A stretch of 64,000 nt of DNA from Channa striata (taxonomy: Eukaryota; Chordata; Actinopteri; Anabantiformes; Channidae), in contig CM065180.1 in NCBI GenBank assembly GCA_033026295.1, positions 21,667,523 to 21,731,522 on the forward strand, read 5' to 3'. The translations under genes were made by a program, and so were the position numbers. Positions within the stretch are counted from its first letter, which is position 1; each line of letters starts with the position of its first letter. The notes under the pieces were generated by a model. The model did not search any database, had not been told where the DNA came from, and saw only the letters and a program-made list of their open reading frames with translations. Positions 1 to 10,897 of the stretch are shown in pieces.

Positions 1-75
1 TGCAGCAGAACCAAGACTGAGAGCAAAACAAAAACACAAACACCTGCTTGGAAGGCGAGAAGCCCGAGCGTGTGC

Positions 76-78
<3 letters not shown>

Positions 79-126
<48 letters not shown>
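79..126. repeat. (TG)24 microsatellite
   Basis: Forty-eight bases of uninterrupted TG dinucleotide are visible directly. Confidence 0.98.
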
Positions 127-127
<1 letters not shown>

Positions 128-1044
128 TCGCATCCATCTCTGCAGCACGGCCTGCTGTGATTGCCTGACCCAAGGTTTCAGCACATCACTGCAGCACCTC
201 AGCAGGTTTGTGGCTGGATTTACTCGAAGAGTGCACACACAGAGAGCACAAACACACAAACACACACATGCGCAAAACGCTTTCTCGCTCACGGCCGGGC
301 GAGAGTGTCGACCTCTTGATCACGTGCAGTTTGAAAATGATTTTCGGAAAAACGATGCCCAAAAGTAGCTCATCAGTTCTGCATCGAAAACCCAAAGTTG
401 CCTCAGAGAGTCTTTCGTGCACAGGTGAATCAGACACTGGTATTGGGACGAGACCGTATATATTCATATCAAATATATAAGCTGCTCTTTCATCTCCATC
501 TCATCCATGTGGTTACTCCTAATGTCGTCGTCTCTGCCTCCTCCCGCTCACTCGTTCTTTGGCTAAGGAGGAAGCTCAAGCAAACGGTAGGAAATTGAGT
601 TTAGAAGCACCTCAGCGTTCAGCCTGTTGATGCTACAGTCACGCTTTCTTTGGGAAATTTGAAATCACCAGCTACAGTCGCTGAAACAGAGAGTCGTTCT
701 ACTGGGTCATAATTACCAGTGTTTCACTATCACAAACACAGTAATGACCCCGGTGCACATTGTGCTGAGTGCAGCAGCAGCACTTTACCTGTCATATGGC
801 TTCAGGTCAATTTACACAGATGAATGTGGGACGAACGGCTGGTGAAGGTCCAAACAAGTGCGAAGCACGAGTAGGAATTAAGGAGAGAGCGGCTGGAGCA
901 GAATACGGTGAAGGTGAGCGGATCAGGATTTAATGGGGCTGTGCAGGTGGGATGAGTCGGGTCAGGTGGCACGATGGGAAGAAGAGCAGGGGGAGGAAAG
1001 AGTTAGACTGGGTTCACATTACATGATCAGGTGGCCCACATTTA

Positions 1045-1068
1045 ATTATTATTATTATTATTATTATT
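1045..1068. repeat. (ATT)n microsatellite
   Basis: Eight tandem ATT/TTA units are read directly. Confidence 0.95.
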
Positions 1069-2604
1069 TTAAACACACAAGCTGCCAGTTTGAACATGTT
1101 CTGCCTCCCTGCTCATAAATTCGGCTTCCTGTTGTTGTTTCTTTTGTTGTACACACAGGAGTGTCGGTGCGTGTTTGCATTTCGTTTTTATTGTTTTTAA
1201 CGTTGTTTTGGATTTGAAATGACACTCGCTCATCACCACCGGGGGAAAAAACCTGTTTTTCACCCATGAAGGTCAAAGCGATTCCAGTTTCACTGTCGCG
1301 CTCCGGGAGACTGGATTTCTCCCCAACATCTGCCCTGCGTGACTGTCACATCTGGGAAACTTTAAAAAAGACAAACGCCGAACGTTCGTTTTGTGCAGCG
1401 TGACCCGCGTTTAGATAAAAAAGCTAATCACTGCTCAGAAATGTCTTGCACATCCGTTTGATGGCGGAGATGAAATGCACCAGCCTTTGTGAGCGGCTCA
1501 GTGCACCGTAACATTAATGGCTCCTGATGTCCACCTTGTCCTCTTTTCTTTCTCATCCTCCGCTGCATGGTTGAGGGGAGATCCGGTACTGACAGGATTT
1601 TAAAGGAACCCTCATGGTCCAACTGCTAATGCCCGACAGGCTGGCTGATCTTTCCCTCTCGCGCACGCGGATAAAAACACACACTCCTGTTCCCTGCACT
1701 AGAATTAGCCGTTGGCTGCACTCCAGTCAGATCCGCTCAATACTCCACCCTTCCAAAACCCACCCTCGCTCCTCTCATTGTTCACTGGACGCCACACACT
1801 GCCGCAGTCATAGTTGTGTCACAGCAATCAATCACCCATCAATGTGAAACAGCCATACCAACAGAGAAAAAGCACAGTACCAACCGCACTGTAATTTCCC
1901 CCCAAAGTCCTCCTTTCCTCTCACCTGACATCTGTCATCTGGTCTGTCCATCCCCCCCCCCACCTCACTCTTTCTCTCTCCCTCATGGTTTTACATCTAT
2001 TGTGATGACCGAGCTGGTGACCTTCTCTCGCATAAATGACAAACCCCAACGCAAATACCTTTTAGATCATGCAAGAACAAACTAAATTTAATATTTGTAC
2101 ATTTAATTTTTGTTTTTTTCCAATCTATGCTTCTTAAGATTCTGGTGAATGCTCTGGTGCTTAAGACCATGTGTTGCAGTTGTTCACTAATATGTTCTAG
2201 TTGATTGAGTAATTTTATTTTGGTGTGGTAAAAGATTACATTATGTAAACCAATGGATTTTCTCTCTCGTGACTGAGTTATGTATGCAAAGGTTAGTGGG
2301 GAAATTATGCATTGTGTGATTGAGTTTATTCACAAAAGATTTTTTTAGCCTCTTTAGAGTTCAGGGTTTTCTTGAATTTACATCATCCTATATGATTCTA
2401 GTTTCTGATTGGTCGATACATGTCACATGAGAGAGCAGAACTAGGAAGTGAAGTGACTGTAGTGTGAAAAACAGTATAGAACTGCTGAAGAAAGTCATGT
2501 GTCTCCATCTGGTTTGTCTTTGTTGAAACAATGATTCAACCACCACAAATGAACCCGACCATTATGGGTATAAAGAGGCGGAGCCTAAAGCAGGCTGTAA
2601 AAAC

Positions 2605-2655
2605 ATGGCTGACAGTGCACCCGGGTCCAGTGAGCAGCTGTGGATTCGAAGAAAG
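2605..2655 (+). CDS. Doubtful first coding exon of an unidentified plus-strand gene
   Basis: An ATG in good context (AACATGG) opens 17 codons reading MADSAPGSSEQLWIRRK, closed by a strong donor (GAAAG|GTAAGC). A TATAAA lies at 2569-2574, followed by a GC-box-like GGCGGAGCC. I do not recognise the peptide and found no second exon. It would lie antisense inside shisa8 intron 1. It may be chance or part of a repeat. Confidence 0.22.
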
Positions 2656-3466
2656 GTAAGCGAGTACAGAACCAGCACAGAACTCGTACGGGTCTGTAAA
2701 CCCGACTATGCTGTGCGATTTGGTGTGATGTAGCCCAAGAGGAAACCTGTTTGGTGGCTCAGGCCAAATGCTGGCTAGCATGGCGAGCTGCTAGCTTGTG
2801 GTTTAGCAGTTGCTTGTAAGCTAGCAAAAGCTTGATAGGTTTGTTTAAAGCATTATCGAGAAGGTGGATACTCGTTAGATAGCAGAGAGAGAAGCGGGGT
2901 TATTGGAAATGTTTGGTGGCTCAGCCAGCATACAGACCAGCTCGGCGTGCAGCTTTTCACATCAGTATGAATGCTCAATAAGTTTGACCACATTTCAATA
3001 TGTATTTAAAAACTCTAAACGGGAAGTTTAGCTCAACATAAACAGTCATCGGAGAGTGAAACGGTCATCCTGACTGTCCAGTAATTGCAAATGCTCAATA
3101 TTATGCTTCTATTTTTGTGCATTTTTAACCATTACAATTGAACTTAATTGAGTTGCTTTACACTTGTTGGCAGATTGGGTTAGTGTTTGCCAGAACCAGT
3201 TTGTTTCTATCTCCAGGCCTTATGCAAAGGTTAACTGTGGCTGTGGCTTTGCCACAAAGATATGAGAGTATTAATCCGCTGGACCGCTAATTCTATATTA
3301 CCAAATTTCACAAAAGAACAAAGTCGCAAAAATCCAACAGTATCCTACATGCCTCCAGCAATTCATTCAGCGGTTCAATATGTTTTACAATAAAGATAGG
3401 AGGATAGCTGCTAGTGTCCTCATCATAGTGGCCAACATCATCCATCCATCAAAGGTTCTACTGTAC
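2656..3466. other. Non-coding, probable shisa8 intron 1
   Basis: No exon or recognised repeat was seen. Several CTAGC/GCTAGC words cluster at 2770-2830, without further support for a function. Confidence 0.55.
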
Positions 3467-4023
3467 CTGGAGTTGGTCATGTCCGTCTGTCCTCCCTGAC
3501 TCTTCTCCAGTCCGAGCTTGGTGAAAATCCCCACCAACACCATGATGGCCACCACTCCACAGATAATATACACAATCATGTGGGTCCGATCCCGGTCGGG
3601 TTCCTCGTGGACCTCTGTGACTGGTGCTCCCGGTCGCCCAGTGTTTGCCCACACAGGCGTGTCATAGTTGGAACAGGAAGTCTGGTCCAGACTGTGAATT
3701 TTGAACTGGCAGCAGAAGCGGTAGAAGCAAGACCCACAGCAGAACATGTAGATACCAGCATTACAGTTAAATGGTGGGTCCCACTGCCCCATGACGTCGT
3801 AGTAGCCCCAACATCGGTTACCACCGCTCGGAGCTGTTTGTTCCTCTGAATCTGGTGTGGGCGTTGCCAGCGCTGACTCTGGTAGCAAAGTCGGATCTGC
3901 CGTCTGGTTGTTGGTAGAGACCTGGGCCACAGCCTGTCCCGACGGCCGAGAGTTCAGTCCACCCAGAGAGGTGAAGCCCAGCAGCGTGAAGCTGACGAAG
4001 AGTGGATGCACGGAGGCGGCCAT
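3467..4023 (-). CDS. shisa8: Shisa-family AMPA-receptor auxiliary protein, first coding exon (best fit Shisa8/CKAMP39)
   Basis: This exon encodes about 186 residues of a single-pass membrane protein. A hydrophobic signal peptide (about residues 1-25) is followed by a Ser/Thr/Pro-rich linker with one N-glycosylation site (Asn39-Gln-Thr). The cystine-knot-like Shisa domain spans about residues 71-122, with the signature CWGYYDVMGQWDPPFNC, then CCGSC and RFCC, and ends at SNYDTPVWANTGRP. A transmembrane segment covers about 149-167 (IVYIICGVVAIMVLVGIF). The exon ends CCAG|GTACAG on the minus strand, so the cytoplasmic tail and PDZ ligand lie beyond the left edge. The start is the first ATG, directly before the signal peptide. 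Shisa6/7/8/9 (CKAMP) proteins bind AMPA receptors at synapses and alter gating. The CNAG and SNYDTPxW...TGRP details and the nearby mrtfa gene favour Shisa8 over Shisa9; Shisa9 remains possible. Confidence 0.85.
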
Positions 4024-4087
4024 CTTGGATTCACTGCTGCCTTTGTGCTGATGGTTAATTGTTTATGACGGGTCCAAATTAAAGCTC
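4024..4087 (-). other. shisa8: 5' untranslated part of the shisa8 coding exon, with splice acceptor at 4088
   Basis: On the minus strand a pyrimidine-rich tract ends TTTTTCAATGCAG|GAGC, a good acceptor 64 bases before the shisa8 ATG. It implies that the coding exon begins at 4087 and that the gene has an upstream non-coding exon. Confidence 0.5.
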
Positions 4088-5737
4088 CTGCATTGAAAAA
4101 CAACAAAGACATGAAAAGTTAGAGATCTATTTGTCAATTATAGCCATTTTAGCTATTAGAAATGGTTGAGGTATCAGTAAAATAAAAGGAGATTAGCCTA
4201 CAGTCATGCCTGGAGGAAAAATAAAAGCGCATTCAATTAGTGTTGTTTGGATTTATTGCTGCGCACAGTAACTGAGAGCAAAAGAAGCAGAGGATCCAAT
4301 CGGTGTCCCGTGTCAACGTGCTTCAACAGGAGTAAATTAGTATGTTGTGAGCAGAAATTCATATGCACACAGACTTCCCAGCTCCCAACAGTTTATAGTC
4401 TGCATGAGTCTGTATCAAAGTGAATAAGAATCCAAAATTCATGAAATGTCACCTTTCACAAAACCGTATGTCACGAGCAGACAGCAGAGGCGGTTGTAGA
4501 CAAATCCAAATCCGGTGGCTTGGAGACAATCCAGTTTAGGGGGGCGTGTTACCTACGAATGAACTTGCCTCTGGCATTTCCAGCAATAAGCTTCCCTGCT
4601 GAGTGGTGGAATAATCCGTGAGAAGTGAGAACTCTGGGTTCTTGACAGTGCTAGTGGAAAAACAAGGCAGATAGCTCCCACATGAAAGGCTTTCCTTTCC
4701 TTCGAAGACACCCTTGTATTCCTGAGTGGATAACGACTGTAGTGCTTAACTCTGCGGTCAAATAAGGTCTTAAGTCCAGGACAAAGCGAAACTTGAGTGC
4801 AGTATTTTCCGCGTCTTTCTCTCAGAGCTTAGCTGGAATTGACCATCCTTTCACTCTCAGTGTCACTGTCCAGCGGAACCATTTTTATTTTTGCAGTGGG
4901 CATGTTTGCAGCCACGCTCCACTTTGCTAAAAAGTGTAGGTCCAGTCGTTCGGTCCCCCGTGTCTTTCGAATTGTCAGCTTTTATTTTGTAAAGAATGTG
5001 TGGGTTGGCTCCTTCCTATTTCCCGTCAAAGACCCAACAGGTAAAGAAACAAAAAGCTCTTCAGTGCTCCCTGAAACACTGCTCCATCCCGTTGAAATCC
5101 CGTGGTGATTACGGTCCACAAGTGTCCCTCTTGCATGTGAGGTGTGTTTTCAGTCCCGCATCCACACATACACTCACTCGCTCACTCGCTCACTCACACA
5201 CACTCACACACACACACACACACACTCTCGCTCATACACACACTTGTAGACAGCTCAAATCCCCCTGGTGACAGTGTCACTCTGTAGCTTTAAAGTGTCA
5301 CACAAGGAGTCCGGTGGCTTTTTGTGCCCGGCGTGCGCAGAGCTCCTGTTGCTGCTGCTGCTGCTCTGCCCGGATCCCAGGATCTCTAGCAGACCCAGGA
5401 CACCGGCTGGGTTACTCGGCTCGCTCAGTCCTGCCCTACAAGTGCTAAGACTAATGGGGAGACGGGAGAGGAGGGGGAAGTGAGAGAGTGCGAAGGGAGA
5501 TGATGTTGTCTGATCTTCATTTCTCAGCACGAATGTGTGCAGGACTCTAGAGAAGCTGCAAAAACAAAGAGAAACACGCTGGGATGAATTGACCCGAGTG
5601 GAGGATCCCACGTACCGGACTGCTCTCTGATTTCTTTTCCGTTTGGAAATTCTTTGTTTACACCCTGCTCTTAATCTCCCTCGGCCCCTTTCTTTGATAT
5701 TTCTGCCTCTTCCTCGATCTGCCACGACTTAACTCAC
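4088..5737. other. Probable 5' intron of shisa8
   Basis: No coding exon was recognised. The stretch contains a CTCA/CA tandem tract at 5171-5226 and a GCT-rich run near 5347-5367. It lies between the two candidate 5' splice sites of shisa8. Confidence 0.4.
5171..5226. repeat. (CTCA)n/(CA)n compound microsatellite
   Basis: A CTCG/CTCA tandem array passes into CA repeats; read directly. Confidence 0.92.
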
Positions 5738-5860
5738 CTTCTCCTGTCAACCCGAGTCGGGCTTGTGTCACTGCCGAGGACTGATCGGTTGGGGGTCGGG
5801 GTGGGGTGAGGGGGGGGGTTCGGGGAGCCCGTGGACTGCCCTCTGCACTTTCAGTAGCGC
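5738..5860 (-). promoter_or_regulatory. shisa8: Candidate non-coding first exon and promoter-proximal region of shisa8
   Basis: A strong minus-strand donor (GGAGAAG|GTGAGTT, exon end at 5738) lies about 1.65 kb upstream of the coding-exon acceptor. The sequence just upstream is GC-rich, with a C-rich run on the minus strand near 5790-5820. Such a combination suits the first exon and promoter of a neuronal gene. The transcription start and the upper boundary are guesses. Confidence 0.35.
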
Positions 5861-6497
5861 TCTTGTCTCAATGGAACCTTACTCCCCGAGCTCATTTGGA
5901 CGGCAGAGATGCGACGGCCCGACAGCGGTGTGGCACCGAGGGCAGATCAAAAAAAATAATCCTGTTTTCAAAAGAAGCTCCTTTGGAAACACAGGACTGT
6001 GTGCAGCAGAAGCTCTTTGCTGTGGTTGTCGCCTCCAAAACTCGGTGGCCAGTTTTTCCCAATTTTCAATTTATATCAATCTATTTACTTTTAGTTTGTG
6101 TTTTTTTTTCTCCCAAAGAGCAAAAACAGACCAAAAAAATTCTAAAACACCAATATGCAACAGTTTTTAGGCAACTGCTGCATAATGTGCCTCAATTATT
6201 CGAGCAAACTCGTGCATTTTGCCGTCAATTCAGTCCTTGTCCGTCTGCAGCTTCTTTGAAAACAGGCATAATTTGATATATATGTATAGGAATTTTATAT
6301 ATATATCATATGTATGTGTTTTCACTGGTGCTCTGCTTGTGGAGTGCTCCAAACAGAAGTGGGAAGAGCAAGGAGAAGCAGTAAAATGCTTGTTTTTGTC
6401 AATTCCATCCTCCCCCTTTGTTGTTGCCTCTTCATCAGCTCGTATTCCTTTATGTCCTCGCCGCCTCAGTCTGCTCTGTGCATCTGTGTCCCGTCCA

Positions 6498-6546
6498 CGC
6501 TGCTGCTGCTGCTGCCGCCGCCGCCGCCGCCGCTGCTGTTGCTGTT
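6498..6546. repeat. GCT/GCC trinucleotide repeat upstream of shisa8
   Basis: A run of GCT units changes to GCC and back to GCT/GTT. It lies upstream of the candidate shisa8 promoter. Frames through it would give poly-Leu, poly-Ala or poly-Arg tracts that I regard as non-coding. Confidence 0.9.
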
Positions 6547-6567
6547 TTCTGGCAGGACTGGATGACA

Positions 6568-6760
6568 ATGTCTCTCTTTCTCTCTCTCTCTCCCTGTCTC
6601 ACGCTCCCTCCCTCTCTCTCTCTCGCCCCCCCGCCTTCGCCCTAACTCTCTCCGCCCTCTCTTGCTCGCTCCTCCCTCCTTCCCCCCGTCTCACTCATCT
6701 TTGAGCAAATAAGCACTTGCTGACTCTCTCTCTCCTCTTCTCTCCCTCATTATGTGTTAC
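6568..6760. repeat. Pyrimidine-rich (CT)n tract
   Basis: The plus strand is mostly C and T, with repeated TCTCTC and CCCTCC words and very few purines. It can be read directly. Such tracts can form triplex structures or mark open promoter DNA; no function is shown here. Confidence 0.85.
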
Positions 6761-7071
6761 TGACACTCTCGGCTTTGAATTTTGTCCCACATTTGTGGTT
6801 TCTCGTTGGTTCATGACCTTTTTTTTCCTCATATATTCCCTCCATCCTCCGTCCATTTGTCTGACTAGCCTTTGCAGTTTACACTGGCTATCGTCTCCAT
6901 TTCCCACCTTATTTTTTTTCCATTCTCCAGTTATTGTTGAGCTTTCAACTCTTCGTCTTTCATCGTTTCCCAGATTTTCAATTCTGTGCTACTTTCTATT
7001 CCCACAATGCCTCCAGTCAGTCCAACAAATGAACGCTCTGGTGCTTACTTAGTGACAGTCTGTAATGAACA

Positions 7072-7074
<3 letters not shown>

Positions 7075-7102
<28 letters not shown>
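7075..7102. repeat. (GT)14 microsatellite
   Basis: Uninterrupted GT dinucleotides, read directly. Confidence 0.97.
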
Positions 7103-7210
7103 TGGGGGAACTGTTTTTGCTTGTGAGTAATTACTGCGCTAATACCTCGGCACATCCTCGTCTTTGTCTGAGCATGTGTGGCACATGTGTGGCGCTGCAG
7201 TCTATTAGGG

Positions 7211-7520
7211 GCGATTTATAGGCAGAGGGAGCAAAGGGATGGATGGAGCAAGAGGATGAGGAAAAGGGGGGAAGTGAGAGCGAGATAAATGTGGAGGCAG
7301 AGGGAGGGGAGGAGAGAAGAGGACAGCACAGTGGCTGCCAAGCCGAGAGAGGAGGAGAAAGGGAAGCGACTTGACAGAGAGGAGCGCGGTAGGAATGGAG
7401 GAGAGGAATTATCGCAGGGAAGGGAGGAGGATTAAGAAATATGGGGATAGCAACTGGAATGGGATCTGACAGAGGGATAGTGGGAGGCATCGGGGAGAGG
7501 GAGAGCGGACAGGTAGAAAG
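7211..7520. repeat. Purine-rich (GA-rich) tract
   Basis: About 300 bases are dominated by G and A on the plus strand, with GGAGAG, GAGGAG and AGGGA words. It lies 450 bases from the opposite-biased CT tract. The proline/serine-rich minus-strand frame through it is a composition artefact. Confidence 0.8.
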
Positions 7521-7927
7521 CCATGTGAAGGGCAGCGAAGAGAGAGAAACGAGGTGTTATGAATTTGAACTCATCCCACATATAATGTTTGATGTGAACT
7601 AGATTTTAAATCAGAAGCAGGAAACGCTGTGAAAAAAACGCAGCAAAAATGTTTTGTTGCTTAATGTTTTATTCCGTTTTTAAGTAGATGACAGTATATT
7701 CGTCTTGAATAATCATTTTTCTAACTTAGTTTTTGCATAAAAGCTTTTTTTAATTCCCCCGTCTCCCCCGTCTCTCATACACTCAGCACAGACCCCGTCT
7801 TTGTTGTTGTATTCCTGCAGCTCATCTTTGCTCGCTGTTTGTAGTCCGTCCAAGCCTCTCGGCCTAAATTTGCTTAAAATCTTTGGAGTGCACCAGGAGT
7901 TATGTCAAGAAAAAACACAGACAGACA

Positions 7928-7928
<1 letters not shown>

Positions 7929-7958
<30 letters not shown>
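7929..7958. repeat. (AC)15 microsatellite
   Basis: Uninterrupted AC dinucleotides, preceded by a short ACAG run. Confidence 0.97.
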
Positions 7959-7961
<3 letters not shown>

Positions 7962-8110
7962 GAAAATGCAGACAAACATGCATGCCAATACACACTCTCT
8001 CAGCTAATCAGCTAATCCTCCTTCTCGCAGCACATTTTCTCTAATGGAAAGCAGGTCATTAATTTAGAAGAAGACATCAAAGTTGCTGTGAATGAAGACC
8101 GTTCTTCCGT

Positions 8111-8112
<2 letters not shown>

Positions 8113-8156
<44 letters not shown>
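8113..8156. repeat. (CA)22 microsatellite
   Basis: Uninterrupted CA dinucleotides, read directly. Confidence 0.97.
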
Positions 8157-8159
<3 letters not shown>

Positions 8160-8929
8160 CGCTGCATCTCCACGCTCAGAAAAGCAGTGAGACATGGAAC
8201 TGAAGGGTGTTAGGTGAAGCAAGATGGGATGGAACGGGGGAATCGGAATGGATGGAGAGGTAGAAAGATGGAATCGACAGGAGAAGTCCTGGGGGAGAGG
8301 TGGAGGGCCGAGAGCACAGATTGAACGGGAGATCTGTTAGGAATCATTTCACTCTTCTTCTCTGCTTGACTGCCGTCTAATGGCACACAATCTCCCATCT
8401 CTTTGCCTGTCACCTTCCTGTGGCCCCTCTTTCTCCTGTACAAGGCCTGTCATACACTGTAAAAGCATTAGGGATGTGAAGCAAAGCTCCTGTCAGTATC
8501 TGTTTATGTCAAAAAAATAAAATAATAAAATCTGCATTCAGATTCATATCAAAAGTGCACTGGCCCCAAGTCAGAAGTTGTGTTGTCACCGTTGAGACTT
8601 TTCCAAAAGTGTATTTACCAGTCAACATACAGTAACAGTATTCTGTAAATACAGTCGAATGTTAAGTCTGATTCCTGCTGTGATGCATCTCCTCTCCTTT
8701 CAATTACGCTTTTCAGATAATAGTTGTTGCAGTTTCGCCAGGGGAACGTTTGCCTATCGATACAGTTTCATTAGGAGGCAGATGTGGGCCGCAGACAGGC
8801 CGCGACGCTTAGTGTCTGCGAAGCGATGCTGTTTTTACATGTTCATCTGCTGAACTGTCCTCAGACTTTGCAGGAAAAGCAAATGCGCCTCTTTGTGAGG
8901 TACTTTCAAACACATGCTAGTCTCCAACG

Positions 8930-9340
8930 TCATGGCCACTGCTGAGCCCCCACAGCCCCACAGGTGGGGCCTTTAATGGATAACGGTTTGGATGGTCTCT
9001 GTTTGTCCTTGGTGCAGGGAACATGACGTCCATTTTTCCTGAAAACGAGCTTCAGTGTGGACTCGTCTGACCCCAGGACACGTTTCCCGCTTCTATCTTG
9101 TGTGACAAGAAGTTGGCGTTTTTTTTCTGCACACAACTGACGTTCGACTTCTTCTTTGCTGTAATATCGTTTCAGGTCGAACTTGTGGTTGCGGCGTTAA
9201 TGGTTTTCTAAAATTCCCCTGGGCCCATGCGCCTCTATAGCTGCATGATGGTGTCTCATGCAGTGCTGTTTCAGGGTCAAAGGTCGCTCATTCATTAGCA
9301 CTTTCCACCCTTGAGCTTTATGCAATGAGTTTTCCCAGAG
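8930..9340 (-). mobile_element. Degenerate Tc1/mariner-like transposase remnant
   Basis: On the minus strand a broken frame reads KRVLGSDESTLKLVFRKNGR, which resembles the V-L-x-S-D-E-S catalytic region of Tc1-like transposases, with further protein-like sequence upstream (HKFDLKRYYSKEEVE). No intact gene is present and the ends are not defined. It is a fossil; the exact family is uncertain. Confidence 0.45.
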
Positions 9341-10866
9341 TCCCTCAGTGTTCGCGTTGGGAAATGTTCTTTCCCACCTTTGTTGCCATGATCAACTGAT
9401 TATTTTATGATAATCCAGAATGGCGTTATTTGAATAATTTGAATGCTTTTACGCCTTATTGTACCTTTTATCCCAAATAAGTGAGTTCTTCTTTCAGGGT
9501 TTTTATCAATTTCCTAAATCTCAAACTTAGCTGGAAGTTGATTTAAGCTGTTTTCCCCGATTGTCTTCTCATATATATGCTATAAATTATATGACATTTA
9601 TAACTTACGTTGTTTTTTAGGGGGTTTCGCCATGACTGTAATGTGAATATGTTTAATTGACAGATTGTCAAGTCTGCATAAAGTTCAGACTCGTGCCATG
9701 TTGAAAGTACAACATTCCATTTTTCCAGTTCCAATCTAGTAAAATTGCTTTTGTAGCTTTTGCAGAAAAGTGACTATTTAATGTAACACATGAATTTTGA
9801 CATAAAGCCAACACGTTCAGATCCCATAAAATTCATTAAAAAGATGAAGGATTAATGGTTACAATTACAAATAAGGCAATTATAGTTATGAAACAGACCA
9901 TTATATGACTGGACCACTACAAGTCGCCTAAGTTAAACAGAACCACGTGTTTGTTTGCTTTTTTAGGGAGAAACATAATCTAACACAAACGTAACATCAT
10001 CTTATTTTTTAATAACAGGCATTTTTGGGACATTCATAACTTCAGGTCCCCGTTTTCCTAAACTGGGTGTCCCTTCACCAAGGCGCCGCATTGAACAGCG
10101 GATCATAAAATTAGCACCTGTGTAATTTCATTTAAGCCTTATCGCCCAACAAAGCTTCTGAAAACTGATAAAAGGCTTTGGAGCTTTAATCTCGGAACAT
10201 CCTTCAGACATCTCCGTCCCGTTCTCCTGCGTTTCTCCCCTTTTGCTTCCACTTGTCTCCTTTCATTTGTTCCAAGCTCTTCATCTTCCACTTTCGCTCC
10301 TCATCTCCCCTTTTCTTCGCCGCTTTTTTCCCCCCCACTTCTGTCACCTGCTGCCTCCGCCTCCATCCCCACTTTACCTTCACCTCATCTCCCCGTCCTG
10401 TCATCAAACCGTCTCCTGTGCCGCTCAGGCTGCGGTGCACAGGCCGCTCCACGCCGCGCCTGTCACTCCCGCTCGGCTTTGACTCTCGGCTGCACAGACT
10501 TTTTCCCACTCCGTGTCACTCACGTTCGCTCCACTGTAGCGGCTCATCATTCATGTTCCCTCTGACTGTCACTCACTGTGGATTAGTTTAAGATGGAGAT
10601 GAACACAAAACAAAAGCTACAGAGAGGATATAAGGAGAGACCGGGAGGTAGATTAATGAAAATAAATGACTGAAAAACAACGTATGGAGGGTGGAAACGT
10701 TTTGTAGAACGGGTAATAGAACCGTTTTCTATTGTTTATCACTCACTGCTCCACACCATCCTGAACCAACCTCGTCCTACAGCCTCGTCCTTGACTGTAG
10801 ACACTGTATACCTGCCATTGATTGAGAGCAAGCACACACACATAAATCATACCTCCAAGGCCACAG

Positions 10867-10897
<31 letters not shown>

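Larger units (their letters stand above)
1..2560. other. Non-coding sequence left of shisa8 exon 1 (probable intron 1)
   Basis: No convincing exon was seen on either strand; the reading frames here are short and lack family motifs. The stretch contains a long TG repeat (79-126), an ATT repeat (1045-1068) and pyrimidine-rich DNA around 1890-1990. If shisa8 continues leftward, this is its first intron. Confidence 0.6.

Noticed and set aside
5255..5725. 156-codon minus-strand frame over the shisa8 5' region
   Set aside because: No domain; Ser/Arg-rich composition follows local base bias, and the region fits a 5' intron better.
6219..6704. 161-codon plus-strand frame with Ser/Leu/Cys runs, and an Arg/Gln-rich minus-strand frame
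   Set aside because: Both are products of the GCT/GCC and CT repeats; no homology or gene structure.
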